Source: Chromatiales bacterium (GTDB taxonomy: Bacteria; Pseudomonadota; Gammaproteobacteria; Steroidobacterales; GCA-2729495). From it: a stretch of DNA of 64,000 nt. The stretch is from contig CP070671.1 in NCBI GenBank assembly GCA_020351875.1, forward strand, positions 32,011-96,010, given 5' to 3'. The notes beneath the pieces were generated by a model. The model saw only the letters and a list, made by a program, of their open reading frames with translations. It was not told the DNA's origin and searched no databases. The translations under genes and the position numbers were made by a program. Positions 18,668 to 27,525 of the stretch are shown here, piece after piece. How positions within the stretch are numbered: position 1 is the first letter of the stretch; each line of letters begins with the position of its first letter.

Positions 18668-20590
18668 ATGTTGATAGTCGTACACGCGTTTCCCCGCATG
18701 ACACGCTCGCTTGGCGGGCTGGCCATCGTGGCCGCGATGGCGCTGAGTGCGACGGGTTGCGGGGGCGATGCGCCCGCGCCGCCTGAACCGCCGGCTGCAG
18801 CCACCGCAAGAATTCCTTCCGGCGAGTCTGCCTACATCGAACACTGCGCCGAATGCCACAACGGCGGCGTGTACAAGGCGCCGCACAAGATGTTCCTGGC
18901 CATGATGGCGCCGGATGCAATCCTGGCGTCGATGGACGGCATCATGGCCTCCCAGGCCGCCGAACTGGACGATGCACAGAAACAGGCCGTGGCGGAATAT
19001 CTTGCCGGTCGCTCGCTCGACTCAGTGGCCGTCACCAGCCCACCGCCCAGGTGTGACGATGCCGACATCAGCCTCGAGCAGCCGCCCGCACAGCTCGGCT
19101 GGGGCATCGACGAGAACAATTCGCGCTTTCAGTCGGCGGCCAGCGGTGGCCTGACGGGCGATGCGGCGAGTGGCCTGACATTGAAATGGGCCTTCGCCTA
19201 CCCGAACTCTATCCAGGCGCGTTCCCAACCCACCGTGGCAGGCAACTCGGTCTTCGTCGGCAGCCAGGACGGCACGGTCTACGCGCTGGATCACGAGACG
19301 GGCTGCGTCCGCTGGACGTATCGCGCGTCCGCCGAGGTCCGCACCCCGATCGTGATTACGGACTGGTCAGCGGATGACGCCGACGCGAGACCGCAGGCAT
19401 TTTTCGGCGACATCCTCGCGCGAGCCTATGCACTCGACGCACGCACCGGCGAATTACTGTGGGTCACGAAGATCGACGATCATCCGAATGCGACGATTAC
19501 CGGCGCGCCGGTGATCGCGGATGAACGCCTGATCGTGCCGGTGTCTTCACTGGAGGTCAGCGTCGCGGCCGACCCGGCCTATGCGTGCTGTACCTTCCGC
19601 GGTTCCGTGGTGGCGCTGGACACGGTGTCGGGGCGGACGCTGTGGAAGAGCTACACGATTGCAGACGCGCCGGCAGACGCCGGCGTGACCAGCGCCGGTA
19701 CGCAGATCCTCGCCCCGTCCGGCGCACCGGTCTGGAACAGCCCGCTCGTGGACCGCAAGCGTGGCCGCGTCTATGCCGGCACCGGCGAGAACTACTCGTC
19801 GCCGGCCGGCGGCACCAGCGATGCGATCATCGCCTTCGACCTGGAGACCGGCGGGATCGTGTGGGCGAACCAGGCCACGAGCGGCGACGCGTGGAATGTC
19901 GGCTGCCTGTCCGACTACGCGCCGGACCCCGCCAACTGCCCGGAAGAAAACGGGCCGGACTTCGACTTTGCCGCCGGCGTGATGCAGGTGAGCCTCGACG
20001 ACGGCAGCGACCTGCTGATTGCGGGGCAGAAGTCGGGCGACGTGATGGGCATCGACCCGGACAGCGGCGAAACGCGCTGGCGCACGAAGGTAGGCCGTGG
20101 CGGCGTGCAGGGTGGCGTGCATTTCGGCATGGCCACCGACGGCGAACGGATCTACGTGCCGATCAATGACATGGCCTACCCGGAAGACGTCACGCGTTAC
20201 CAGTTTACGACCGAACCGCGCCCGGGGCTGTTTGCGCTGGACCCGGCCACGGGCGAGGAACTGTGGGCACACCCGGCAGACAACGTCTGTCCCGAGGGCA
20301 ACAGCTTTTGCGATCCCGGTATCTCAGCCGCGATCACGGCCGTGCCGGGCGCTGTCGTTGCGGGTCACATGGACGGCCGGGTGCGCATCTACGCGACGGA
20401 CGACGGCGAGCTGCTTTGGGAGTTCGACACGCTGCGGGAATTCGACACGGTTTCCGGCGAGACAGCCCAGGGCGGATCGATGAGCGGTGGCGGTCCCGCC
20501 GTTGCGGACGGCATGGTGTATATCAACTCCGGCTACGGTATCTACATGCACATGCCCGGCAACGTGCTGCTCGCGTTCGGAACCGACTGA
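18668..20590 (+). CDS. Lipoprotein cytochrome c - PQQ-type beta-propeller (polyvinyl-alcohol-dehydrogenase-like)
   Basis: 640 aa from ATG 18668, with ATG 18698 equally possible; neither has a good ribosome site. Signal 'GGLAIVAAMALSATGCGG' looks like a lipobox. One heme motif CAECH near residue 60 sits in a short cytochrome c domain. From about 130 come quinoprotein propeller repeats such as 'VFVGSQDGTVYALDHETGCV', 'AYALDARTGELLWVT', 'GTGENYSSPAGGTSDAIIAF'. The order cytochrome c then propeller matches PVA dehydrogenases. Likely periplasmic alcohol oxidation, possibly co-transcribed with the SDR 10 bases upstream. Confidence 0.85.
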   Translation: MLIVVHAFPRMTRSLGGLAIVAAMALSATGCGGDAPAPPEPPAAATARIPSGESAYIEHCAECHNGGVYKAPHKMFLAMMAPDAILASMDGIMASQAAELDDAQKQAVAEYLAGRSLDSVAVTSPPPRCDDADISLEQPPAQLGWGIDENNSRFQSAASGGLTGDAASGLTLKWAFAYPNSIQARSQPTVAGNSVFVGSQDGTVYALDHETGCVRWTYRASAEVRTPIVITDWSADDADARPQAFFGDILARAYALDARTGELLWVTKIDDHPNATITGAPVIADERLIVPVSSLEVSVAADPAYACCTFRGSVVALDTVSGRTLWKSYTIADAPADAGVTSAGTQILAPSGAPVWNSPLVDRKRGRVYAGTGENYSSPAGGTSDAIIAFDLETGGIVWANQATSGDAWNVGCLSDYAPDPANCPEENGPDFDFAAGVMQVSLDDGSDLLIAGQKSGDVMGIDPDSGETRWRTKVGRGGVQGGVHFGMATDGERIYVPINDMAYPEDVTRYQFTTEPRPGLFALDPATGEELWAHPADNVCPEGNSFCDPGISAAITAVPGAVVAGHMDGRVRIYATDDGELLWEFDTLREFDTVSGETAQGGSMSGGGPAVADGMVYINSGYGIYMHMPGNVLLAFGTD

Positions 20591-20647
20591 GCGTCAGTCG
20601 CAAAGCCCAATGGCGACTATCGGTTGTCGACCAGAGGCAGTAGCTGG

Positions 20648-21187
20648 TCAGCGGGCAGTCGATCCTGGCGCTGAAAACCAGGGATGCCGACCAAACTGAT
20701 TGCGAGGCACCGGCTCGCCCCGGGCCAGATACCACGCAAATCCCTTGATGACGGAGTCCAGGTAAGACTTGAGCATCGGCCGCACGCGGACCAGGTAAGG
20801 CAACCAGCGAATTGCGACGGGGAGATTCTGAAACACGTGCGGATAGACCGTGATACGAAGGGTGCAGCGCCGCTCATCGACAGGACTGATTCGCCACGAG
20901 ACCCAGGACTGGCTGCCGCCGGCTTTGCCGATCTCGAGGTCGTAACCAGTCCCGTCGATCCACCGGCAAAAGCGACGCTCGTAGATCCACCCGTTCAGAT
21001 AATGCACCTCGTCGCGTGAATCGGGACCCGGCCAAACGTGAACGGGGTTTTTCACGCAGAACGGATGGCAGATTTCGAGGTTCCCGGGCATCGAAATCGC
21101 GTTCCATACCGCCTGGGCTGGAGCCGGGATCGACCGCGCGACCGACACCGGCCACCTGAATCTGGAGGGAGGCTCTGACAAGGGCAT
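20648..21187 (-). CDS. SRPBCC (START-like) domain protein
   Basis: 179 aa. 'VARSIPAPAQAVWNAISMPG' is the usual opening of the polyketide-cyclase/lipid-transport fold, followed by 'SWRISPVDERRCTLRITVYP' and a C-terminal helix 'RVRPMLKSYLDSVIKGFAWY'. Such proteins bind hydrophobic ligands in a cavity. No signal peptide. It stands alone and divergent from the VTT gene. Confidence 0.8.
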   Translation of the reverse strand: MPLSEPPSRFRWPVSVARSIPAPAQAVWNAISMPGNLEICHPFCVKNPVHVWPGPDSRDEVHYLNGWIYERRFCRWIDGTGYDLEIGKAGGSQSWVSWRISPVDERRCTLRITVYPHVFQNLPVAIRWLPYLVRVRPMLKSYLDSVIKGFAWYLARGEPVPRNQFGRHPWFSAPGSTAR

Positions 21188-21280
21188 TTTCGGCAGGACG
21201 AGCGGGCGGGTTCGAACTAAGGCCAGGGTTAATCAATCAAGTCTACTACTGAATCGTCACCATGTTACTGTGCATGAGCC

Positions 21281-21988
21281 ATGGCCCTCCGCCGTAACTT
21301 ACGACGCCGCTTTCTTATCGTTGGCATGCTGATCATCGTGGCAGGTCTCATCGCCGCCTCAGATACCCTGCACGACCAGACAGAAGCCATCATTTTCTGG
21401 ACGGAGGGCATGATCTCTCAGGCCCCGCTCCTCGGCATGCTGGTGTTTGTACTGCTCGCGATGCTTTCAGCAATGGTGGCGTTCTTTTCGAGTGCTGTGC
21501 TTGCCCCGGTTGCTGTCTACGCCTGGGGCAAGGCAGGTTGCCTTGCACTCCTCTGGTGCGGCTGGTTCCTGGGTGGCATTGTCTCCTATTGCATCGGACG
21601 ATATTTCGGGCGGTCGGTCGTTTCGATGATTATCGGTGACGAAACCATCGCCAACTGGGAGAGCCAGGTCAGTGAGCGCACCAGGTTTATCCACATACTC
21701 TTTTTTCAGGCCGTCGTGCCATCTGAAATCCCCGGCTACGTGCTTGGCATGCTGCGCTACCGCTTCCTGCTCTATCTGACAGCGCTGGGAATCACTGAAC
21801 TGCCTTATGCTGTCGCCACCGTTTATCTGGGGGAATCCTTTCTGAGACGGGAGAGCATGGTCTTCATACTGGTGGGAATCTGCGTGATCGTGCTGGCCGC
21901 ATTCTTGTTTCAGATACATCGGCGCTTAGTACAACCGGGAAAAGGGAAAAGGGCTATCGAGAACCTCGATAGCACCGGCCGTCTATGA
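21281..21988 (+). CDS. VTT/DedA-like membrane protein
   Basis: 235 aa with a basic N-terminus (MALRRNLRRRF) and about five hydrophobic segments. The family core is visible: 'FFSSAVLAPVAVYAWGKAG', 'FLGGIVSYCIGRYFGRSVV', and 'FFQAVVPSEIPGYVLGMLRY', a re-entrant-loop pattern of VTT/SNARE-associated proteins linked to lipid scrambling or transport. Its base composition is more AT-rich than the operons to the left, and it opens an accessory-looking stretch. Confidence 0.85.
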   Translation: MALRRNLRRRFLIVGMLIIVAGLIAASDTLHDQTEAIIFWTEGMISQAPLLGMLVFVLLAMLSAMVAFFSSAVLAPVAVYAWGKAGCLALLWCGWFLGGIVSYCIGRYFGRSVVSMIIGDETIANWESQVSERTRFIHILFFQAVVPSEIPGYVLGMLRYRFLLYLTALGITELPYAVATVYLGESFLRRESMVFILVGICVIVLAAFLFQIHRRLVQPGKGKRAIENLDSTGRL

Positions 21989-22231
21989 AGCGCCTCCGGG
22001 GAGGCCATCCGGCCAACCCATCACAGCAACTGAGTGCAGACGCCGGCCAACCCGTATCCTGCCAGTGGCGCCGCTGTGCGCACGCTTCTGTGGGAATATC
22101 TGGCCTATCCCTGCCCCCTACACCGGCTTCCGATTTCAGTCCGGTGAGTGCTGCGCATGGCGTCGCGAACGGCCGCTTTCGGCGGCGGTTCACGGAATGA
22201 CCAAAAGAACCGCCGTCAGGCCAAGATCATC

Positions 22232-22582
22232 TCACGCGCGCTTTCGGCTTGTGGCATTCGAGGCCGTGTCCTTTTGCTTGGCAGGCTTCGCCTTAGTCGA
22301 GGTCTTTTCTTTACTTGCCTTGGCAGCTTGCGCTGGCTTGGCCTTCTTTCCGCCGCCGCTCATCTTTTCGCCGATCGACCGAACGCGCCCATAGAAACCG
22401 CTTATGAATTTCTGATTAAAGTCCTTTGCCGCCTGAGTTCGCTCCTTCGAGAAACCCAAGTCTTCCAGGAAGGTCAACGGAACCTCGAAGGTCGATATCC
22501 ACATCTTCTCGCTAGCGCGCAGAAAACCAATTGATCCCTCGGATTCCTTGACAGCGTCAACGTTTTGGTCTTTGTTCGTCAT
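22232..22582 (-). CDS. Small protein with Lys/Ala-rich tail, possibly phasin-like
   Basis: 116 aa with AAGGA about 9 bases before ATG 22582. The first 75 residues form a helical region ('MWISTFEVPLTFLEDLGFSK', 'AAKDFNQKFISGFYGRVRSI'), and the last 40 are a basic, Ala/Lys-rich low-complexity tail ('GGGKKAKPAQAAKASKEKTS'). The layout recalls phasins or histone-H1-like tails. No PHA gene is nearby, so the function is unknown. A nested inverted repeat lies in its 5' leader. Confidence 0.65.
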   Translation of the reverse strand: MTNKDQNVDAVKESEGSIGFLRASEKMWISTFEVPLTFLEDLGFSKERTQAAKDFNQKFISGFYGRVRSIGEKMSGGGKKAKPAQAAKASKEKTSTKAKPAKQKDTASNATSRKRA

Positions 22583-23029
22583 GATCGTAGGTCCTTTTTT
22601 ACAAACCGAACCGGAGCACCATATGGCGCTTTCAACTAAGACTTCTGCAGTCTCACGATGCTCCGGCTAGCAGCCCCGTCGGCTGTTTGCTGCCTGGACT
22701 TCGTAACACATTTTTCCGGTCTTTTTGGATTGCACAACGACTCTCCTGGACTCGGTCGCATCATCTTAGGGCACAAGATAGCGAACGCATCCAAGACTGA
22801 CACTAGGTAAAAGTGTCTAGGTGCAAGTATGTATGCGTGGCAAAGACGCATTGCCAAATCAGGGCGTGTTGAACGTCTGCCTTGGGTTGCGGATTCAACT
22901 GGTACCTGACGCCCAAAAGGGGGAGTTACGAGAAGCCTCTGTCACAAATCTCTGGACGCCGCCCCCCCTTATCTGGGTCGAGGCGCTCGATACTGCTTTG
23001 GTCAATCCGCACCCCCTTTGCATGGAGCT
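22583..23029. other. 447-base gap without a supported gene
   Basis: Short open frames here look like noise. It holds the structured leader at 22611-22666 and a small dyad GACACT-AGGTAAA-AGTGTC around 22798-22816. Otherwise I see nothing coding. Confidence 0.6.
22611..22666 (-). repeat. Nested inverted repeat in the leader of the Lys/Ala-rich protein gene
   Basis: Outer arms CCGGAGCA (22611-22618) and TGCTCCGG (22659-22666) are perfect complements. Inside, AGACT (22639-22643) and AGTCT (22649-22653) form a second stem. On the minus strand this lies about 30-85 bases upstream of the ATG and just before the ribosome site, so it would fold in the 5' leader mRNA. Confidence 0.5.
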
Positions 23030-24244
23030 CTACCATTCCTTTACTCCGGGAGTCTCCCCGAAAGTCGTGCCGATGCACTGCCCAATGTCGGCGACTTCCT
23101 CGAGGATCTCGACCAGTGCTCTGACGGTGACCTCGTGGCCATCGATTTCTGTATCGATCCTGAACTCGAGCATGGCGTTGCATTCCGCTCGGCAGTATTT
23201 GTGGGCTAGCCACTCTTGGTATAGACCCACTCGCCAGTGCTCCTTGTTAGCATCACCGAAGCCGAGGTTTGCCGCAATCTTAACTACCTCGGATGGCCCC
23301 CTGGGCCGACCAAGGGGATCGGGTAGAGAGAGTAGTCGGTAACCAGGATAACTACAGTTCGCCTTAATTACTGCGATCGTGCGAAACGAGAGCGGCATCA
23401 GTTTCACTTTGAGCTGCTCCCTTAAATCCGCCGGCGGAGAAATCTGGCACGCTTTGGGAAGCGAACTCGGATCGGCCATTAGATTCTGCAGCGTTACAAT
23501 CTGTTTCTCATATGCCTGCAGTACTCGGGACACCTCCTGGTCTGAGAATTTCTGATGCTCGACCTTTGCCGGGGCAGCCTGATCATCTGTTGCAGTCGAC
23601 GCAGCAAACATGGCTTGCAGCTCTTGCTTGTAGTCAGCCGTTAACCAGTCCGTCAGCACATCCATCGAGTCCGCCAACATTCCGGCCTGTGTCGGATCGA
23701 GCCTGATTAAGGCGGCAAGCTGCTCTTTCGCCGACTCCTCGTCGCCAGCGTAGATATAGTTGACGCCGAGGAAATATCGTGCTTCCGCGTAGTCCGTATG
23801 AAGATTCACGGCTTCCTCGCAGGCGGCGATCGCCCGTTTGCTCCCGGGCTTGCGCCGACGGCAAAGTTTTAGGGCCTCCGCTGCGGCTGACGGTATGCCC
23901 GCATCCGCTCGGTGAAGTGCAAGCAGCCCTTGCCAAAATGGCGCTCCCGAATCTATACGAACGAGCTGTTCCAGCGCTTCGATCGCATCGTCGAGACGGT
24001 CAGCGTGTCGGTATGCCTCGTATAGCTCAAACCAGGCGTCCATGAAATCGGGATAGATGGCGACCGCGCGCTCCATTTCTGCAATCGCGTCCCCCAGCCG
24101 GCCTGCTTCCTTATACGCCTGGCCGGATTCGAAGGCTTCGATGGCCTCTGGCGGGGCACACTCTGCGGCATGAGCCGAACACGCCAGGCTCAAGAGTAGC
24201 GCGGCCAAAAACACCATGTCCCGAAAGGTCCCCACATGCTTCAT
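23030..24244 (-). CDS. Secreted TPR-repeat protein
   Basis: 404 aa. Signal peptide 'MVFLAALLLSLACSAHAAEC' with likely cleavage after AHA. Residues about 30-200 contain tetratricopeptide-type helices: 'FESGQAYKEAGRLGDAIAEM', 'LYEAYRHADRLDDAIEALEQ', 'ARYFLGVNYIYAGDEESAKE'. The C-terminal half is unique, with scattered cysteines ('ANCSYPGYRLLSLPDPLGRP', 'HKYCRAECNAML') that could form disulfides in the periplasm. Function unknown; moderately AT-rich region. Confidence 0.75.
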   Translation of the reverse strand: MKHVGTFRDMVFLAALLLSLACSAHAAECAPPEAIEAFESGQAYKEAGRLGDAIAEMERAVAIYPDFMDAWFELYEAYRHADRLDDAIEALEQLVRIDSGAPFWQGLLALHRADAGIPSAAAEALKLCRRRKPGSKRAIAACEEAVNLHTDYAEARYFLGVNYIYAGDEESAKEQLAALIRLDPTQAGMLADSMDVLTDWLTADYKQELQAMFAASTATDDQAAPAKVEHQKFSDQEVSRVLQAYEKQIVTLQNLMADPSSLPKACQISPPADLREQLKVKLMPLSFRTIAVIKANCSYPGYRLLSLPDPLGRPRGPSEVVKIAANLGFGDANKEHWRVGLYQEWLAHKYCRAECNAMLEFRIDTEIDGHEVTVRALVEILEEVADIGQCIGTTFGETPGVKEW

Positions 24245-24327
24245 CTTGGGTATAGCCCATGCTTCCGCGTATCGTTAGTTGTACTCATGCAAGAACGCAA
24301 TTGGTCAAAGCGGGCGCTTAGTGCATT

Positions 24328-24648
24328 CTAGGAACTTATCCTTGCGGTCAGGATCTTGCCTATAACTACGATCGCGGCGGCACTAATCAAGGCGCTCGCA
24401 TTTGAAAGAATGGCCGTCAGGAAGTCGCCGATCTCGGGCACCACATCCAACGAGTTGGCAGCAGTAGCTAAGGCAACGGCCATGACCAAAAAGAGAAGGC
24501 GGTCTGAATCACCAATACCCAGGAATCCGAGTACCAACCCAAGTATGATCAGCGCAAACGCTCCATATGGAACATCGATGAATGCGCCTACTAAGGCGAG
24601 CACCAAGCCGACAATCAGCGTGATCTTAATTGCATTCGATGTATTCAT
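24328..24648 (-). CDS. Small hydrophobic membrane protein
   Basis: 106 aa from ATG 24648, preferred because GGTGA lies 5 bases upstream; the ATG at 24660 has no site. Three to four hydrophobic segments: 'ITLIVGLVLALVGAFIDVPY', 'ALIILGLVLGFLGIGDSD', 'LLFLVMAVALATAA' and 'ALISAAAIVVIGKI'. No recognised family; the compact helices resemble small inner-membrane proteins of unknown role. Confidence 0.65.
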   Translation of the reverse strand: MNTSNAIKITLIVGLVLALVGAFIDVPYGAFALIILGLVLGFLGIGDSDRLLFLVMAVALATAANSLDVVPEIGDFLTAILSNASALISAAAIVVIGKILTARISS

Positions 24649-24660
24649 TTTGTCACCCAT

Positions 24661-24871
24661 CTAAATAAGAATCGTCTTACAGCCCATCGATTTCTATGAA
24701 AGCCTAAACTTAAAGGGTTAGGCCCATAGCGCCGGACTGGCAGCTCGGGGTCGTTAGCGGACCCTTAACGCAGATGCTGCATTATCCGGTGCCTGGAGCG
24801 GCCTGACCGGCAGCTAACGGCCATGAGCGGACACCCGGCACCCATCAATTATGCGACCTTTGTGGTACTTG
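24661..24871. other. Intergenic stretch with dyads, possible dispersed-repeat relic
   Basis: Contains CGTTA...TAACG within about 24753-24771 and GGTGCC...GGCACC around 24800-24842, and phrases such as 'CAGCTAACGGCCATGAGCGG' that resemble sequences I have seen scattered in environmental proteobacterial genomes. No coding potential seen. Confidence 0.35.
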
Positions 24872-25708
24872 CTAGGTCGTATGGTCCCGGTGGCACATCA
24901 AGCACTCCATGTGCCCTTGCTGGTTCCACCTCGGCGCTTTTTTGGTGGCAGTGGACGGCCCGTGGCACATGACACAGTGCGAGATCTCTTCTGATGGTTT
25001 CCAAGCAGGCGCAACCCATTCGCCCTTGAAAAACTCGTTGAGTGCCAGCGTCACCGTGTATGCAACTTCACCAACCACCTTCGCGCAACGTTCTATTTTC
25101 TCAGCTGTATTAATATTCGCGCCCGCTGCCAGCGCCCATTTCGAAACGGACGTATGGCACAGAGGCGACATGGCCTTCACCCTGATCTGATCGGGAATTG
25201 GAGAGATATCGTCAAATCGGTCAGTCGGAAATTCTTGCTCCGCATACCACCAGAACAATCGGTCGACAATCTGGTTATTCTGGAGAATCTTGTCGCGTTC
25301 CTCGCCGAAGGTGACCATGTTGATAATCGTGGAGGCACCAGCCAGCGCACCGCACAACGTGCCATGTCCGCCGAAGCCTGACGCCGCATGAGCCATCATC
25401 ATGTCGGGCAACGTCGTCCACGGGTGACCGACTTCCTCCTTCAGTAGACTAAGTATGCTCAGGAATGAACCTGTGCCGCAGCCACCCTTATCCTTGTAGA
25501 AGCGATAGGCACGCCGTCCAGCTTCCAATGGGTCGAGCGTTGTCCAAGGCCATGGCAGTGGCGTTGCGGCGGGCCGCGGCGCAGCTTCGCCCGTCGCACC
25601 CGCTGACCTGTTGATTGATCCAACGGCTCCTCCCGCGAGCAAAACTGCTGATGCCGCCAGTACATCGCGTCTGGGCCACTTACTGCGTGTCGGGTGTTGG
25701 GCGTTCAT
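24872..25708 (-). CDS. Tat-exported split-Soret-type diheme cytochrome (C_GCAxxG_C_C-like)
   Basis: 278 aa from ATG 25708 with GGAG 6 bases upstream. A twin-arginine leader 'WPRRDVLAASAVLLAGGA' suggests export after folding. The middle holds a Cys-bearing helical domain ('YKDKGGCGTGSFLSILSLL', 'FGGHGTLCGALAGASTI'), as in C_GCAxxG_C_C proteins. Two hemes lie at the end: CVMCHGPST and CLMCHRDHT. Split-Soret cytochromes are dimeric diheme proteins of unknown physiological role, best known in sulfate reducers; Tat export of such a cytochrome is notable. Confidence 0.8.
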   Translation of the reverse strand: MNAQHPTRSKWPRRDVLAASAVLLAGGAVGSINRSAGATGEAAPRPAATPLPWPWTTLDPLEAGRRAYRFYKDKGGCGTGSFLSILSLLKEEVGHPWTTLPDMMMAHAASGFGGHGTLCGALAGASTIINMVTFGEERDKILQNNQIVDRLFWWYAEQEFPTDRFDDISPIPDQIRVKAMSPLCHTSVSKWALAAGANINTAEKIERCAKVVGEVAYTVTLALNEFFKGEWVAPAWKPSEEISHCVMCHGPSTATKKAPRWNQQGHMECLMCHRDHTT

Positions 25709-26061
25709 GTTCGTCTCCAAGGCAAGTTAACCGCCGAATCAGAACTCGATCTCCGGAGCGTGGATGTCAACGTCGACCGACAAGCCAGCGCGTTTGTGCT
25801 TCACCTGCGCACCGGAGCAGCGATAGAAAATATCGCCCCTTAGTGAACGGGCCTCAATACGGTATTTCCGATAAACGACATGGATGTCGATTCTGCGAAC
25901 AGCTCCCGGGGCGCTGTAGGGTCTCCCGCGCAATGTCTGCTTTGGGTCGAAAGCAGTCGTCCGCCGCGTTGCGGCAGGATAACTCGCCCTGGGGAGTTCA
26001 CCTGATTTTTGACCCGGTACGAAATAACGATGAGGGCCAGGTCGTCGTTTGGGATATCCGG
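25709..26061. other. Gap with a possible decayed gene tail and an inverted repeat
   Basis: On the minus strand the frame ending at 25739 reads protein-like only over its last 50 codons ('IDIHVVYRKYRIEARSLRGD', 'IFYRCSGAQVKHKRAGLSVD'), with no start codon of its own. It may be the tail of a lost gene. At 25937-25956 CTGCTTT-GGGTCG-AAAGCAG forms a perfect 7-bp hairpin of a dispersed-repeat style. Confidence 0.4.
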
Positions 26062-27525
26062 TCACGGTCTTTCGAAAACCTGGCGCCAATCCGAACGCGG
26101 ATCCAGCGAGACCGGCTTGACGTCCCCCGGTCGTCGGCCTTGTTTTTCGCAGGCCGAAAGATAGGCCGCTTCGGCGTCGCCGTTCACCTGCAAAGTCTGC
26201 GCGGGCCGGAGCTGGCCCATCTGAACGGCCCATCGATAATGAACATTCTCCTGCAACCGCTGCTCCAGGTCATGGGCCGGTGGCGGTGACCTGGCGAACA
26301 ACGTGTAACCGGCGCCATCGGGTGCCAGCAAGCAAAACCCCCTGACGTCGAGATCGCGGATGATGGAAGCAACAAAGGCGTCCGTTAACTTTTCACCACA
26401 GATGTCCGACACCAGGTCCTGGCGGCCGAGAAAGCGAATGCAGGGCGTTCTCTCCAGGAACCCCGTCACTGCGACACGATCTCCCAGCCGGTACCGCAAC
26501 AGGCCACCTCCGGTCGTCACGATGACGGTGCCCTCGTCGCCCTCGCGTAAGTCAGCGACTCGCAACAGGCGGCCGTCATCCTGCTCGAACTCGAAGTAGT
26601 GGCTGGTAATTGCCAGCGGGCGCTGGCCACGGAATGGCAGGGAAACAAAAGCCTCTGTCGCAATCAGTCCCTTGGGCTGAATTGGCGTCTCCGGGAACCA
26701 CCGCTTCAAAGTTGCCAGCTGTCCCTGGGCCTGGCCATCGGTCCAGCACGAGATGAGTCCTAGTCTCGGCCAGGGGTTGGACAGTACCTCTCTCTGCAGA
26801 CGGCGCCCGCAAACGGTCACCCCGTCGCGAAGTTCCGCCAGCAGCGCATCGCGATCGCGTTCGAATTCCCGCATCAGGCTGGTCAGAAAGCTTGGATTCC
26901 AGACCGAGATCAGCCGCAGCTCCGGTTCGGCCAGAAGCAGCAGCAGTGTCGCGCGGCGAAAGTTATCTACCGACAGGTGGCGTACCTCAGCGGGAACGGC
27001 CAGGACCCGGTCCATTAGGAACTTGCCGTAGCGCCCGAGATAGGCGCTGTCTTCCTCGAACCCGACGGGGATACCGCCAGGCGTTCGCTGCTGTTGGAAG
27101 ACCGGCGATATTGACCAGTAAGCAGGGCCTGCCAGCAACGCGGGCTGCCGTGATAGCAGGTCATAAGCCCACGCGTGGATCGCCCGATTGAACTGCCGGC
27201 GCAACAACGGTGTGGAAGGCACGAGCTTGTTTGCCGCGCTGCTGCCACTGGTGGGCTCGAACCGCGTAATCGCCTGGCGCGTCAGGACATTAGGCTGGCC
27301 CTGGGCCGCGCGCTGCACCAGGGGCAGAAAGTCCTCCCAGGTGCGAGGCGCGAGTTCCTCGAAGCGCCCGGTCATCACAGCCGTGTCGCTCGAGTGCCGG
27401 CAGATTTCGGCCAGGACCGCGGCCTGCGCGCGTTCCGGATCACGCAAGGCCGCGTTGAACCGGCGCCAGTCGGGGAGACACGTGGCCACCCAGGCAGTGT
27501 TTGATACGGTCGCCGAGAGTTTCAT
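26062..27525 (-). CDS. GH3-family acyl-adenylating (amido synthetase-like) enzyme
   Basis: 487 aa, last gene of a seven-gene overlapping operon (ATGA overlap with the gene before). GH3 signatures: phosphate loop 'FEPTSGSSAANKLVPST' at about 90-105, 'GLIATEAFVSLPF', 'VTTGGGLLRYRLGDRV' and 'LVSDICGEKLTDAF'. Plant GH3 enzymes activate carboxylic acids with ATP and join them to amino acids; bacterial members occur in specialised clusters. Here it probably forms the last amide or ester bond of an unknown product, the acyl part likely coming from the radical SAM steps (inference). Confidence 0.85.
   Translation of the reverse strand: MKLSATVSNTAWVATCLPDWRRFNAALRDPERAQAAVLAEICRHSSDTAVMTGRFEELAPRTWEDFLPLVQRAAQGQPNVLTRQAITRFEPTSGSSAANKLVPSTPLLRRQFNRAIHAWAYDLLSRQPALLAGPAYWSISPVFQQQRTPGGIPVGFEEDSAYLGRYGKFLMDRVLAVPAEVRHLSVDNFRRATLLLLLAEPELRLISVWNPSFLTSLMREFERDRDALLAELRDGVTVCGRRLQREVLSNPWPRLGLISCWTDGQAQGQLATLKRWFPETPIQPKGLIATEAFVSLPFRGQRPLAITSHYFEFEQDDGRLLRVADLREGDEGTVIVTTGGGLLRYRLGDRVAVTGFLERTPCIRFLGRQDLVSDICGEKLTDAFVASIIRDLDVRGFCLLAPDGAGYTLFARSPPPAHDLEQRLQENVHYRWAVQMGQLRPAQTLQVNGDAEAAYLSACEKQGRRPGDVKPVSLDPRSDWRQVFERP

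Noticed and set aside
22821-23342. Plus-strand frame overlapping the secreted TPR gene
   Set aside because: No ribosome site or fold pattern, and it overlaps the end of a better-supported gene.
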